From positions 850,802 to 914,801 of the forward strand of contig NZ_JAJFZN010000002.1 in assembly GCF_020731145.1 (NCBI RefSeq): a stretch of 64,000 nucleotides of DNA. The letters run 5' to 3'. The notes beneath the pieces were generated by a model that saw nothing but the letters and a program-made list of their open reading frames with translations, was not told the DNA's origin and did no database searches. This document shows, piece by piece, positions 52,489 to 60,709 of this stretch. This DNA comes from Sneathiella sp. HT1-7. Its GTDB lineage: Bacteria > Pseudomonadota > Alphaproteobacteria > Sneathiellales > Sneathiellaceae. The stretch's first letter is position 1; every line of letters starts with the position of its first letter. Made by a program: the position numbers and the translations under genes.

Positions 52489-53317
52489 GGTACTGTCAGA
52501 AGAAAACTGCTTGATGGGGTTTTGCTCGTCGACTAGCTTCCGAGCATGACAAAACAGAATCCATTTCGCTATTTCAAGACATCGCCTGAGATCATCCGGC
52601 TGGCGGTGATGATGTATATTCGGTTTCCACTTTCTTTACGAAATGTCGAAGACCTTCTTCATGAACGCGGCATCGATATCTGTCATGAAACAGTTCGCTA
52701 TTGGTGGAACAAATTTGGCCCACTGTTCGCTAGAGAAATACGTAAGAAACGGATCAATCGACCTCAAAATTATTCAAACTGGAAATGGCATCTCGATGAG
52801 GTCTTTGTGAAGATCAATGGCGAAACCCATTATCTATGGCGTGCAGTCGACCACGAGGGAGAAGTGCTGGAGGCCTTTGTTTCTAAACGCCGCGATCGCA
52901 AAGCCGCTTTGAAATTCCTCAAGAAAATCATGAAACGGTGCGGAAAACCTCGTGTCATTGTCACAGATAGATTACGTTCTTATCGTGCCGCTATGACTTT
53001 GATTGGGAACAAAGAGATCCAGGAAACTGGGCGTTGGAAGAACAATCGTTGTGAAAACTCCCACCTGCCATTTCGACGAAGAGAGCAGGCGATGCTACAA
53101 TTCAGGCGCCTGCGAAGTTTGCAGAAATTCGTCTCAATCCATTCTTCAATTCATAATCACTTCAACCATGAGCGCCACCTAAACAACAGAGAAACATTCA
53201 AGCTTCAAAGAAATGCCGCACTGGCCGAGTGGCAGCAACTCTGCGCGGCATAATAAGAGCCACTTTAGTGCCATTCTACGTCATGCGGAGACGCGGTCGC
53301 ATTCGTCTGACAGCACC
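52489..53317 (+). mobile_element. IS6-family insertion sequence, intact
   Basis: An 829-base element bounded by GGTACTGTCAGA (52489–52500) and its inverse TCTGACAGCACC (53306–53317), with one mismatch. The flanks TTTGTCAG and ACTGTCAG agree at six of eight bases, so a target duplication is possible but blurred. It encodes one complete transposase. Confidence 0.88.
52546..53253 (+). CDS. IS6-family transposase
   Basis: A 235-residue DDE transposase of the IS6 family. Candidate catalytic residues are Asp84 in WHLDEVFVKI, Asp141 in VTDRLRSY and Glu170 in NRCENSH, followed by the FRRREQAM basic helix. There is an N-terminal helix-turn-helix (about 25–60). The frame is intact and full-length, so the element may still be active. 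Confidence 0.92.
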   Translation: MTKQNPFRYFKTSPEIIRLAVMMYIRFPLSLRNVEDLLHERGIDICHETVRYWWNKFGPLFAREIRKKRINRPQNYSNWKWHLDEVFVKINGETHYLWRAVDHEGEVLEAFVSKRRDRKAALKFLKKIMKRCGKPRVIVTDRLRSYRAAMTLIGNKEIQETGRWKNNRCENSHLPFRRREQAMLQFRRLRSLQKFVSIHSSIHNHFNHERHLNNRETFKLQRNAALAEWQQLCAA

Positions 53318-53321
53318 ACTG

Positions 53322-53465
53322 TCAGGCATCTGTCACCTTGAATACGTCTTTATCCAAGTCGACGAGGGCAAGATTGGCTCCACGCCGCGTTATTTCTTCC
53401 GCCATTTTCCGCCCCAGTCCTCGTGCAGAACCCGCTATGACATCCGTCTTGCCATCTAAATCCAT
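53322..53465 (-). pseudogene. Truncated short-chain dehydrogenase N-terminus
   Basis: 47 codons remain, with the Rossmann start DVIAGSARGLGRKMAEEI (a variant of TGxxxGxG) and the second strand NLALVDLDKD. The frame then meets a TGA five bases from the right end of the IS. The remaining 200 or so codons are missing on the other side, so IS arrival was accompanied by deletion. A possible ribosome site (GAGAAG) precedes the ATG. The original substrate cannot be told. Confidence 0.75.
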
Positions 53466-53629
53466 TATACTTCTCGTAAAGACTTGTCGTTACGTGATTT
53501 CGGGCTGTACCCGAGTGATCTTTTCGCATCCACGCAAGTACTTTCATATACAATCTTCGAAATGCCAGAAGCCGTAACTTGCTGACGATTGTGATGCTCA
53601 TGCAGCGTATGGGAATTACTTCAGCAACC

Positions 53630-54013
53630 TCAGTCTTTCCGGTCTTGCTTCTGACCGTCTTCCGCTTCGCCTGGAGTCCCTTGTTGACCCAGAGCCTTTT
53701 GGCTGAGCTCAGCCATCTCAGTAATCTCGCGCTGATAATCTTCAACCGTTTTCTTGAAGAAATCTGAGTAGGCGGCATTCAATTCCGCCGGATTGGTGCA
53801 AGTCGTGAGTTGCTGCAGTAATGCGGCGTCTTTCTTGAACCGCTTCGTCAGAAAGGCCGTCCATTGCTGGTTCATCTCCAGCCAAACCGCAACGGGATTA
53901 CCGCCGGACGCCGAGACTTCGTTCATTTTCGGCATAAAAGCATTCAACATCGCAGCCGGATCAAACCCGGAAGGTTGCGAGGAAATGCCAGCGTCTTGTG
54001 GTTTTTTGGGCAT
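53630..54013 (-). CDS. Phasin family protein
   Basis: A 127-residue helical protein of the phasin type that coats polyhydroxyalkanoate granules. The core NPVAVWLEMNQQWTAFLTKR to DYQREITEMAELSQKAL (about 38–112) is amphipathic helix, with low-complexity Pro/Gln tails. No PHA synthase is in the window. The region 53466–53629 before it shows no gene. Confidence 0.75.
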   Translation of the reverse strand: MPKKPQDAGISSQPSGFDPAAMLNAFMPKMNEVSASGGNPVAVWLEMNQQWTAFLTKRFKKDAALLQQLTTCTNPAELNAAYSDFFKKTVEDYQREITEMAELSQKALGQQGTPGEAEDGQKQDRKD

Positions 54014-54403
54014 GACTAATTCCGCTCTCGTGCTAGTTCAGGATAAATTAACCATATTTTACGCCCCTTGGTTTAAACGGCATTGACTCAGATCAATCAT
54101 TTACTCGAATGGGTGCTACATCGCTTTTGAACATCAAAGCCGCATTTTCCTTAGCTTGCTGCAAGAAAGACATTTCAGCCACCTAATCATTTTTCCTTGC
54201 CGCTCTTCTGACACATCCGGTTTTTGTGGATTGTACTAAAATGACAAAGGCACTGTCGGCATTGCGCATTTTTTAGGAGCTCTTACTTGCAAATATGAGA
54301 AGATACCAATATGCCGTTAATAGTATACATCTGTAGGGAGCGGTCTGTATTCTCTCCGCACCGGGGGGCGACATTTTTTAGCGATAAAGGAGAGGCGGGA
54401 CAA
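54014..54403. other. Intergenic region, phasin / methyltransferase
   Basis: This 390-base spacer between divergent genes holds an FNR/FixK-like box at 54083–54096. No promoter or RNA gene is convincing. The last 60 bases contain the methyltransferase ribosome site. Confidence 0.45.
54083..54096. promoter_or_regulatory. FNR/FixK-like box
   Basis: TTGAC-TCAG-ATCAA differs from the FNR consensus TTGAT-N4-ATCAA at one base. It lies 70 bases upstream of the phasin start, a plausible activator position. The match is short, so chance is possible. Confidence 0.4.
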
Positions 54404-55063
54404 ATGAGCGATGGCATTGACGGGACGGAAACTGGTGGCGCTGTCGGAACATCTTCTGAGCGCCGGACTACATGGGATGAGCGCTACGCCGCGCCCGGCT
54501 TCTTGTTTGGAACCGCGCCAAGTGCATTTCTCGTAGAACAGAAGAATTATCTTGTCCCGGATACAACGGCTCTGGCGGTTGCTGATGGTGAGGGGAGGAA
54601 CTCCGTTTTTCTCGCTGAATGCGGTCTTAAGGTAACTGCCATGGATGCCTCTGAGGTGGCCGTCGAGAAGGCACGTGCCCTCGCAGACGCGCATGGTGTC
54701 TCTGTTGATTTTCATAAAGCTGACATTTTTGACTGGGACTGGTCTGCTACTACCTATGATTTTGTGGTTGGTATTTTCATCCAGTTTTTATCTCCGGATG
54801 ATCGCAAGGCGGTTTTTGCTGGAATGAAGAGAGCGCTGAAGCCGGGTGGCGTCCTCCTGCTTCATGGTTACCGGCCTGCGCAAGTCGATTATGGTACCGG
54901 AGGGCCGCCCCACCGGGAAAACATGTACACCGAAGCCTACTTGCGCGAGGCGTTCGATGACATGGAGATTCTTCGTCTCGCATCCTATGACCGCGAAATC
55001 GCCGAAGGAACAGGACATGCCGGTATGTCTGCCCTCATTGATCTTGTCGCTCGCAAGCGTTAG
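54404..55063 (+). CDS. SAM-dependent methyltransferase, TehB-like
   Basis: A 219-residue class I methyltransferase. The glycine-poor motif I region is ALAVADGEGRNSVFLAE (about 59–75), followed by VTAMDASEVAVEKA and the post-II motif DFVVGIFIQF. Such small enzymes resemble TehB and other detoxification methyltransferases; the substrate is unknown. The ATG at 54404 has AAAGGAGAGG upstream; longer frames lack this. It is followed by the DUF302 gene. Confidence 0.82.
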   Translation: MSDGIDGTETGGAVGTSSERRTTWDERYAAPGFLFGTAPSAFLVEQKNYLVPDTTALAVADGEGRNSVFLAECGLKVTAMDASEVAVEKARALADAHGVSVDFHKADIFDWDWSATTYDFVVGIFIQFLSPDDRKAVFAGMKRALKPGGVLLLHGYRPAQVDYGTGGPPHRENMYTEAYLREAFDDMEILRLASYDREIAEGTGHAGMSALIDLVARKR

Positions 55064-55187
55064 ATAATCCATGTGCGCGCTGCCCAGTGTTATCGGTGCC
55101 TTCACTGCCGGGGCCGCTGACTGACGCCGAAAGCAAGGACGAAGGCATGAGCAACTTTCTAAAGGACCTCAGAAGGAGGATAAACTT

Positions 55188-55577
55188 ATGACCTATTATT
55201 TTGCCAAAACGGTCTCCGGCAAGAACTTCGACGATGTGATCGTTCAGGTGACCGACGCTTTGAAGGACGCGGGCTTCGGTATCCTGACCGAGGTCGATGT
55301 GCGGGCGACGATGAAGAAAAAGATCGGAGAGGATTTTCGGGATTATTGCATTCTTGGAGCCTGCAACCCGCAGCTGGCGCATCAAGCGCTGCTGGCCGAG
55401 GATAAAATCGGTACGATGCTTCCATGTAATGTTATCGTCCAAGCCACTGAAAATGGTGACATCGAAGTGGCTGCCGTCGATCCGGCGGCCTCGATGCAGG
55501 CGGTTGATAACCCTGAACTGGCACACATTGCTGAGACTGTTGGTGACAAGCTCAAACAGGTTATCGACAGGCTCTGA
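55188..55577 (+). CDS. DUF302 protein
   Basis: A 129-residue single-domain DUF302 protein (alpha/beta), with GFGILTEVDVRATMKKK and ILGACNPQLAHQAL typical of the family. Function unknown; members occur with sulfur, stress or metal genes. A consensus AAGGAGGA precedes the ATG. A 14-codon frame (55147–55191) ends at a TGA that overlaps this ATG. Confidence 0.85.
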   Translation: MTYYFAKTVSGKNFDDVIVQVTDALKDAGFGILTEVDVRATMKKKIGEDFRDYCILGACNPQLAHQALLAEDKIGTMLPCNVIVQATENGDIEVAAVDPAASMQAVDNPELAHIAETVGDKLKQVIDRL

Positions 55578-55624
55578 CGGCGTGTCAGAATGAAGACGCG
55601 TCATAGAGCCCTATCCAGCTCAAA

Positions 55625-56653
55625 TTAGCTTGTTTGCGTCTCATTGTCTAAGGCGCGACCGAGAATACCCGTGGTATCAATAGATGACGATTCTGCTGAA
55701 GGCTTTTGTCTATCCACCCAACCAACGCGACTCTCGCGCAGGGTTTCCCCGTCACGATCAATGAAAATCGCACTTAACCCAAGTCTTTGCGCAAGATTTT
55801 TCCCATTCCGGGATCCGAGGATCATGAATGCTGTCGCCCAGGCATCCGCGTCCATGCAATTTTCTGCCAGAACTGTCACGGAGGCTGGTGATCCCATTAC
55901 CGGTCCGCCCCGCGCCGGGTCCATAGTATGGGAGAGGCGTTTGCCGCCAACATCGACCCAGTGTCGATAGTCACCCGAGGTTGCGACCGCGCAATCTTTC
56001 AATTCGAGAATGGAAAGCGCGGCGCGCGCCTCAAAATCCGGCCGCTCCAGCGCTATAGTCCAGGGTTTGCCGTCGGGACGCTGCCCTCGTGCGCGTATCT
56101 CTCCGTCGAGGCCCACCAGGGCATCTGTAATCCCGAAATGGCTTAGCGCCGCCATCATCCGATCTACAGCATAACCTTTGGCGATACCGGACAAGTCCAG
56201 CGTAATCGGGGTTTGTTTGCGAACATGGAGGGACTCGCGGTCAAGGTCCAGTATTTCATGCGCCATGGGGCGGGCATGGCCAAGGGCCGCCCGCATCGCA
56301 CTCTCATTCGCCTCATGTGGTCCGAAACCCCATGCGGCGACGACATCGCCTACTCCAATGTCGAACGCGCCGCTGGAGAGTCGCCCTATCTCCAGTGCGC
56401 GTGTCAGAACCTCCATCAGTTCTGCAGGTACCGGCACCAATGTGCCGACAGTGGCACGGTTAATCCGCATTAGATCGCTGTCGGCTTTCCATGTGGACAT
56501 TTGACGGTCCACTACATCCACGCTTTCGACCAGCGCCGCATGGATCGGATCGGGGTCGGTCACGGCGGGTGCATAAAATTGCGCCGACCAGCGGGTGCCC
56601 ATCGTTGGGCCATTCAGTTTGTGGCATGTGAGATCAGTAGGTATCTTCAACAT
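55625..56653 (-). CDS. apbE: FAD:protein FMN transferase ApbE
   Basis: Attaches FMN covalently to Thr/Ser of target proteins in the periplasm or at the membrane. The 342-residue enzyme has TMGTRW at the start, DLSGIAKGYAVDR (about 173–185), the LSHTMDPARGGPV loop and the metal-binding DADAWATAFMILG. No N-terminal signal is obvious, so the mature location is uncertain. It overlaps the PepSY flavoprotein gene by 20 bases, and the DUF2271 protein upstream in the operon carries a candidate acceptor site. Confidence 0.92.
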   Translation of the reverse strand: MLKIPTDLTCHKLNGPTMGTRWSAQFYAPAVTDPDPIHAALVESVDVVDRQMSTWKADSDLMRINRATVGTLVPVPAELMEVLTRALEIGRLSSGAFDIGVGDVVAAWGFGPHEANESAMRAALGHARPMAHEILDLDRESLHVRKQTPITLDLSGIAKGYAVDRMMAALSHFGITDALVGLDGEIRARGQRPDGKPWTIALERPDFEARAALSILELKDCAVATSGDYRHWVDVGGKRLSHTMDPARGGPVMGSPASVTVLAENCMDADAWATAFMILGSRNGKNLAQRLGLSAIFIDRDGETLRESRVGWVDRQKPSAESSSIDTTGILGRALDNETQTS

Positions 56654-58844
56654 AACGTCCTTCTGTTTTCAACAAGTCGGGTGTGAGTCCGGCGGGCGCC
56701 AGAATATCGGCCAGCGTATCGACGACGCCCGCCGCCATATCACGCCCGCCGCAGACCAACACCTGTGCGCCCTCACCGATCAGGCGAACAACCCGCGCGG
56801 AATCGGCACGCAAGGCATCCTGTACATAGGCGCGCGCACTGGTACGGGAAAAGGCCGTGGTGACCGAGGTGAGCCGACCGTCGGCCTGCCAGTTCTGCAA
56901 TTCCTCGCCATAGAATAAGTCACTGTTGGGATGCCTTGCCCCGAAATAGAGATGCATAGGTCGTCCGGGATGGTTACCGCGCGCAAACCCTGCCAATGGC
57001 CCGATCCCGGTCCCTGCGCCGATCAGGATCACCGGTTTGGTGTTACTTGCGATTCGAAAATCGAAATTGCGGCGGACGAAGCCCTGGACGCTTTGGCCGG
57101 GGGTTAGATCCAGAAGCTGACCGGAACAGAGACCGCTGGGATGACGGCTGACGCAGATTTCCACGAAGCCATCACTATACCCCGAAGCTAAAGAATAGAA
57201 GCGTGGCACGGTCGAGCCTTCCGGGATGATGCCCAGCAAGTCGCCTGCCGAGAACCGCGAAAACTCGTGCCCTGTTAACCGCGCGAGAAGTCCGGCATTC
57301 GGAATGGCAAAGCGCAGGATCGCTGCAGGGGCCTGCACCTTCGCACCGTAATCGCGGCGAGAGATCAGGGTCAGCACATGGCTGTGCGGGGTCGCGGGGC
57401 TGTGTGACAGCTCCAGCGGATGGTTGAGCGCCTGACCCAGGTCGCGTCCCCAACGGGCAAATTCCTGCGGCGACTGGCGGTCAACGGTCGCCATCGGCAA
57501 CAGTTGCGACCAGCCCTTTTCATCTGCGACGCGCTTAACATCGGCGACATAGCCGCAAAATTCCGGGAATTGCCGGTCGCCAAAGCCCAAAACAGCCAGC
57601 GGTATCTCCGGTGCTTGCGGTAGGGCTGCCAGTCGGTCCAGGAACCCGTTGGCCGAAGCCGGCGCAGAACCTTCGCCATAGGTGGCGGCCAAGACGATCA
57701 CCCGTTGGGCACGCTTATAGCGGCTGGGCGTGAACTGTGACATCGCGCCGGTATGAACCTTCTGGCCCGCCTGTGTCAACGCCAAGTGCAGCGTCGCGGC
57801 GAAGCCCCAGGTGCTGCCGCCTTCGCTGCCAACCAGCAGGATCGTGTCGGCCTGTCCGGCTGCCGTATTGCTTTTGATCCGTGGTCGCGTACGGCGAGCC
57901 TGTACCCAGAGGATCACGCCCGTACCCGCCATAACCGGTGCGCCAAGCGCCATCAATCCGAGGAGGATGCCCAGCCAGGCGGCTCCGTGTCCGGTGTGCA
58001 GCATGTAGATCGTCTCAGTAACGCGCTGCCAGAGACCATGATTCATCCAGACCAGAGTGACACCGGTTCCCTGATCGAGATAGCCTGCGCCACTGGCGGT
58101 CTTGAGCGTGAAGACATCCGTCGAGTCAACGGGGTAGGGAAAGGTCAGCTCACGCAACGCCGCCACCGGCGTGTCACGCAGTAAGGAAATGGCACCGGGT
58201 ACTGCCCCCGTCTGTCCGCTCACCTCGGTTGGAAATGCAGGTGGGTCGCCGTCCTCGGGAACGAGACCAAAGGTGCTGGCGGTCATGAACAACGCGGTGG
58301 TAGAAGACAGTAGTAAGCCGACCACTGTCAGCCGAGCCAACTCGACATGCAACCGCCCCAAAAGCGGGCCCCGCAGACGCGAGAAGATACGCCGCCAGCC
58401 GCCGACCCGCCGCGCGGTCAGCATCAGCCCCGACAGCGACAGCACCAGAAGCGAGGCCGCCCCAGCCGCCGCCGTCAACCGGCCAGCATCGTCCAGGAAT
58501 AGTGAGCGATGCAAGTTAGTCATCCAGCGTTGGATAGCGGAAGGTTCATAATTCTCCACGCCCTGTCCCGTTGCGGGGTCGATCACCATCGCGCCGGGCC
58601 GCCCGCCGTCAAAATAAAACGCGGTGATCTGCCCCGACGGCGCGCGGCGGATTTGTTCGACGCCGGGATAGGCTAAGACCACACGATCAGCCAGCGTGGC
58701 CACCGTCAAATCTGTTTCGGACTGTGCCGGAGCCTGCGCCACTTCCAGCGCTGGAAAGACGGACAGAAACGTGCCACTGAGCGCAATGACGACGATCAGC
58801 AACGCCGCGATGAGGCCGGGGATCTTATGCAGCGTACGCAGCAT
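56634..58844 (-). CDS. PepSY-TM / flavodoxin / NADPH reductase fusion
   Basis: A 736-residue membrane electron-transfer protein. Residues 1–320 form a PepSY-TM unit with membrane segments near 10–30, 133–145, 170–190 and 287–313, and histidines (6, 112, 166, 283, 286) that could bind haem. Residues 335–480 are a flavodoxin domain (GSEGGSTWG, AATYGEGSAP). Residues 500–736 are a ferredoxin-NADP reductase domain with FAD motif RFYSLAS (548–554) and nucleotide motif GAGTGIGP (609–616). It likely moves electrons from cytosolic NADPH across the inner membrane. An AAAGGAAT ribosome site supports the ATG at 58844. Confidence 0.88.
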   Translation of the reverse strand: MLRTLHKIPGLIAALLIVVIALSGTFLSVFPALEVAQAPAQSETDLTVATLADRVVLAYPGVEQIRRAPSGQITAFYFDGGRPGAMVIDPATGQGVENYEPSAIQRWMTNLHRSLFLDDAGRLTAAAGAASLLVLSLSGLMLTARRVGGWRRIFSRLRGPLLGRLHVELARLTVVGLLLSSTTALFMTASTFGLVPEDGDPPAFPTEVSGQTGAVPGAISLLRDTPVAALRELTFPYPVDSTDVFTLKTASGAGYLDQGTGVTLVWMNHGLWQRVTETIYMLHTGHGAAWLGILLGLMALGAPVMAGTGVILWVQARRTRPRIKSNTAAGQADTILLVGSEGGSTWGFAATLHLALTQAGQKVHTGAMSQFTPSRYKRAQRVIVLAATYGEGSAPASANGFLDRLAALPQAPEIPLAVLGFGDRQFPEFCGYVADVKRVADEKGWSQLLPMATVDRQSPQEFARWGRDLGQALNHPLELSHSPATPHSHVLTLISRRDYGAKVQAPAAILRFAIPNAGLLARLTGHEFSRFSAGDLLGIIPEGSTVPRFYSLASGYSDGFVEICVSRHPSGLCSGQLLDLTPGQSVQGFVRRNFDFRIASNTKPVILIGAGTGIGPLAGFARGNHPGRPMHLYFGARHPNSDLFYGEELQNWQADGRLTSVTTAFSRTSARAYVQDALRADSARVVRLIGEGAQVLVCGGRDMAAGVVDTLADILAPAGLTPDLLKTEGRYVEDTY

Positions 58845-58865
58845 AGCGAATTCCTTTTTTGCAAG

Positions 58866-59330
58866 TTACATATCGTAGGTGAAATCACGGATGTAGCGGC
58901 GGCCCGGAACCGGCTGGCCCGCCCCTTGGGTGGTCAGCGACACGACCACTTCTGACGGACTGTCGCGCATATCCTCGGCCGAGACGTCGATATGCAGTTC
59001 ATATCCCGCGTCAAACAGGGCATCGGCCAGATCGAGCGTGATTTTTAACTGTCGACCGGCGCCAACGCTGGCGCCCGTGATACCATTGATTTCAGCCGGA
59101 TTGCCTTGCGTGGCGCGATACCAGTCGCTGAGATGGGTGTAATATTTCGACTTGCCACCGGCCATCCACAGGCTCCCTTGATAGGCGCCTTGCGCGTCGG
59201 TGACGTAAAGCGCAAGATAGGCGCCGTCACCGCCATAAGAGTTCATGTTGGTCGTCAGTGTAACGGGGCGAGCCATTGCCGGAACAGTCAGGGCAGTGGA
59301 CAAGGCGAGGGCATATAACAGGGTTTTCAT
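58866..59330 (-). CDS. Periplasmic DUF2271 protein with flavinylation-like motif
   Basis: A 154-residue exported protein with a signal peptide (about 1–20) and a DUF2271 beta-sandwich-type domain. The sequence NGITGASVG at 82–90 resembles the ApbE acceptor motif D-x-x-(S/T)-G-A-(T/S), with Ser88 in the acceptor position. It is 21 bases upstream of the PepSY fusion gene, which precedes apbE. A periplasmic FMN-carrying electron acceptor is the likely role, by inference. Confidence 0.75.
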   Translation of the reverse strand: MKTLLYALALSTALTVPAMARPVTLTTNMNSYGGDGAYLALYVTDAQGAYQGSLWMAGGKSKYYTHLSDWYRATQGNPAEINGITGASVGAGRQLKITLDLADALFDAGYELHIDVSAEDMRDSPSEVVVSLTTQGAGQPVPGRRYIRDFTYDM

Positions 59331-59499
59331 GGAATATCTCCGGATTACATTGTTCCGAGGTCTGTTTAATGGTTTCGGCTGACATCTTCCTGACGAAAAA
59401 CAGGAATTCGCTTCAGCCTATTGTAAGATTTTATCGGGCGTGAATAGCTCCGCCGCGCTGGTGGTAACGTCGGAGCTTTGACGTTAGTCACAGAGGTCA

Positions 59500-59904
59500 T
59501 TATTGAACCACCGCGCCGGGCTTGCTGCCAGGGACAAACAGACCGTTGGCGGGTGGTTGGCTCGTTCCAGTCGGCTTCTGGTTCATGTCGCGGCCACCAC
59601 GATCATCGTCGTCATCGTCATCGTCATCATATTCCATTTCCACAATAGCCAGCGTGCCGGGATCGACCTTGACCTCGATTTCGCGGCCCTGGGCATCGCG
59701 CCCCTTGATTTCATAGCAACCGTCGTCGGTCTTGATCCGGCGTACGGTCCAGCCTTGTGCTTCGGCCATATTCTGGACGGCTTCGCGTGGTTGCCAATCG
59801 GCCATGGGTACACGGCAGTCATCATCATCGGCAAGGGCCATACCCATCGTACCGAGACCAGCTAGGCCAGTTACAAATGTTGCGGCAATCAGATATTTCT
59901 TCAT
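59500..59904 (-). CDS. Small PepSY-domain protein with Asp tract
   Basis: A 134-residue exported protein: signal peptide (about 1–25, ending ALA), a PepSY-like domain (30–90, with GCYEIKGRDAQGREIEVKVDPGT spacing), then nine consecutive Asp residues and a Gly/Pro/Gln-rich tail. The Asp tract may bind metal ions. The ATG at 59904 follows AGGAGAT. It is divergent from the response regulator and in line with the flavin operon, separated by 169 bases. Confidence 0.8.
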   Translation of the reverse strand: MKKYLIAATFVTGLAGLGTMGMALADDDDCRVPMADWQPREAVQNMAEAQGWTVRRIKTDDGCYEIKGRDAQGREIEVKVDPGTLAIVEMEYDDDDDDDDDRGGRDMNQKPTGTSQPPANGLFVPGSKPGAVVQ

Positions 59905-59953
59905 CTTCTTATCTCCTGAAATTTCTGGTGATATACTATTGTTGCTCGCTTTC

Positions 59954-60002
59954 CTGACGTTGACCTGAAGCGTGCCGGCTTTCCGCTTCAGGTACGTGTC
60001 AG
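59954..60002. promoter_or_regulatory. Two-shell palindrome in divergent promoter
   Basis: CCTGAAGCG (59964–59972) and CGCTTCAGG (59984–59992) are perfect inverse copies with an 11-base centre. They are enclosed by CTGAC (59954–59958) and GTCAG (59998–60002). It lies between the small PepSY gene and the response-regulator gene, so it may be the operator or an mRNA hairpin. Confidence 0.55.
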
Positions 60003-60049
60003 CTTCATGGGAGATAGAGGGGAAGCAAACGGAACGGGACGGAGAAGAC

Positions 60050-60709
60050 ATGCGTGTTTTGCTGATCGAGGATGATAGGGTGCTGGGTGCTGCGGTGCGC
60101 GACCAGATCACCGCTGACGGCCATTCCATCGACTGGGCCACGCGGCTTGATGCGGCGGGGGAATATTTAGACGTGGCTATCTACGACCTGATCCTGCTGG
60201 ATCTGATGCTTCCTGATGGGCGTGGCCAGCCGTTTCTGCGCGCGCTTCGGGCGCGGGGCAACGCAACACCGGTAATCATCCTGACCGCGCTTGATCAGAT
60301 TAGCGACCGGATCGAGGGACTAAATGCAGGCGCTGACGATTACATGGTCAAGCCTTTCGACCTGTCCGAACTATCGGCGCGGGTAGGTGCCGTTGCACGA
60401 CGCTATTCCGGAAACCCCAACCCATTGGTCACACTTGGCGACCTGGAGATAGATCTGGCTGCTAAATCGGTCCGTCGCAGCGGGCGTCCAATAGTCCTGA
60501 CCGCACGCGAATGGGTATTGTTTGAGGCGTTCGTGCAACGTCCGGGGCAGCTTTTTTCGAAGGCGCAGCTTGAAGAACGACTCTATTCTTTTGACACCGA
60601 AATCGAGAGCAATACGATTGAGGTTCATGTCAGCCGGTTACGCAAGAAGCTGGGACGTGAGCGGATTGAGACGGTACGCGGCCTGGGCTACCGGTTGGGT
60701 GCTGCATGA
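60050..60709 (+). CDS. OmpR-family response regulator
   Basis: A 219-residue regulator: receiver domain (1–115) with Asp51 as phospho-acceptor, Asp8/Asp9 and Lys of MVKPFD, then a winged-helix DNA-binding domain (about 125–217, with SNTIEVHVSRLRKKLG). It resembles the QseB/PmrA/TctD type. The ATG at 60050 has GGAGA upstream. The stop overlaps the kinase ATG by four bases. It probably controls the divergent PepSY/flavin genes. Confidence 0.92.
   Translation: MRVLLIEDDRVLGAAVRDQITADGHSIDWATRLDAAGEYLDVAIYDLILLDLMLPDGRGQPFLRALRARGNATPVIILTALDQISDRIEGLNAGADDYMVKPFDLSELSARVGAVARRYSGNPNPLVTLGDLEIDLAAKSVRRSGRPIVLTAREWVLFEAFVQRPGQLFSKAQLEERLYSFDTEIESNTIEVHVSRLRKKLGRERIETVRGLGYRLGAA

Noticed and set aside
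53350..53778. A 142-codon minus-strand frame between the IS and the phasin
   Set aside because: It overlaps both the phasin and the dehydrogenase remnant in another frame and has no recognisable pattern.
59446..59477. AGCTCCG / CGGAGCT hairpin between the DUF2271 and PepSY genes
   Set aside because: The stem is only seven pairs with an 18-base loop and no real T run; too weak for a terminator call.
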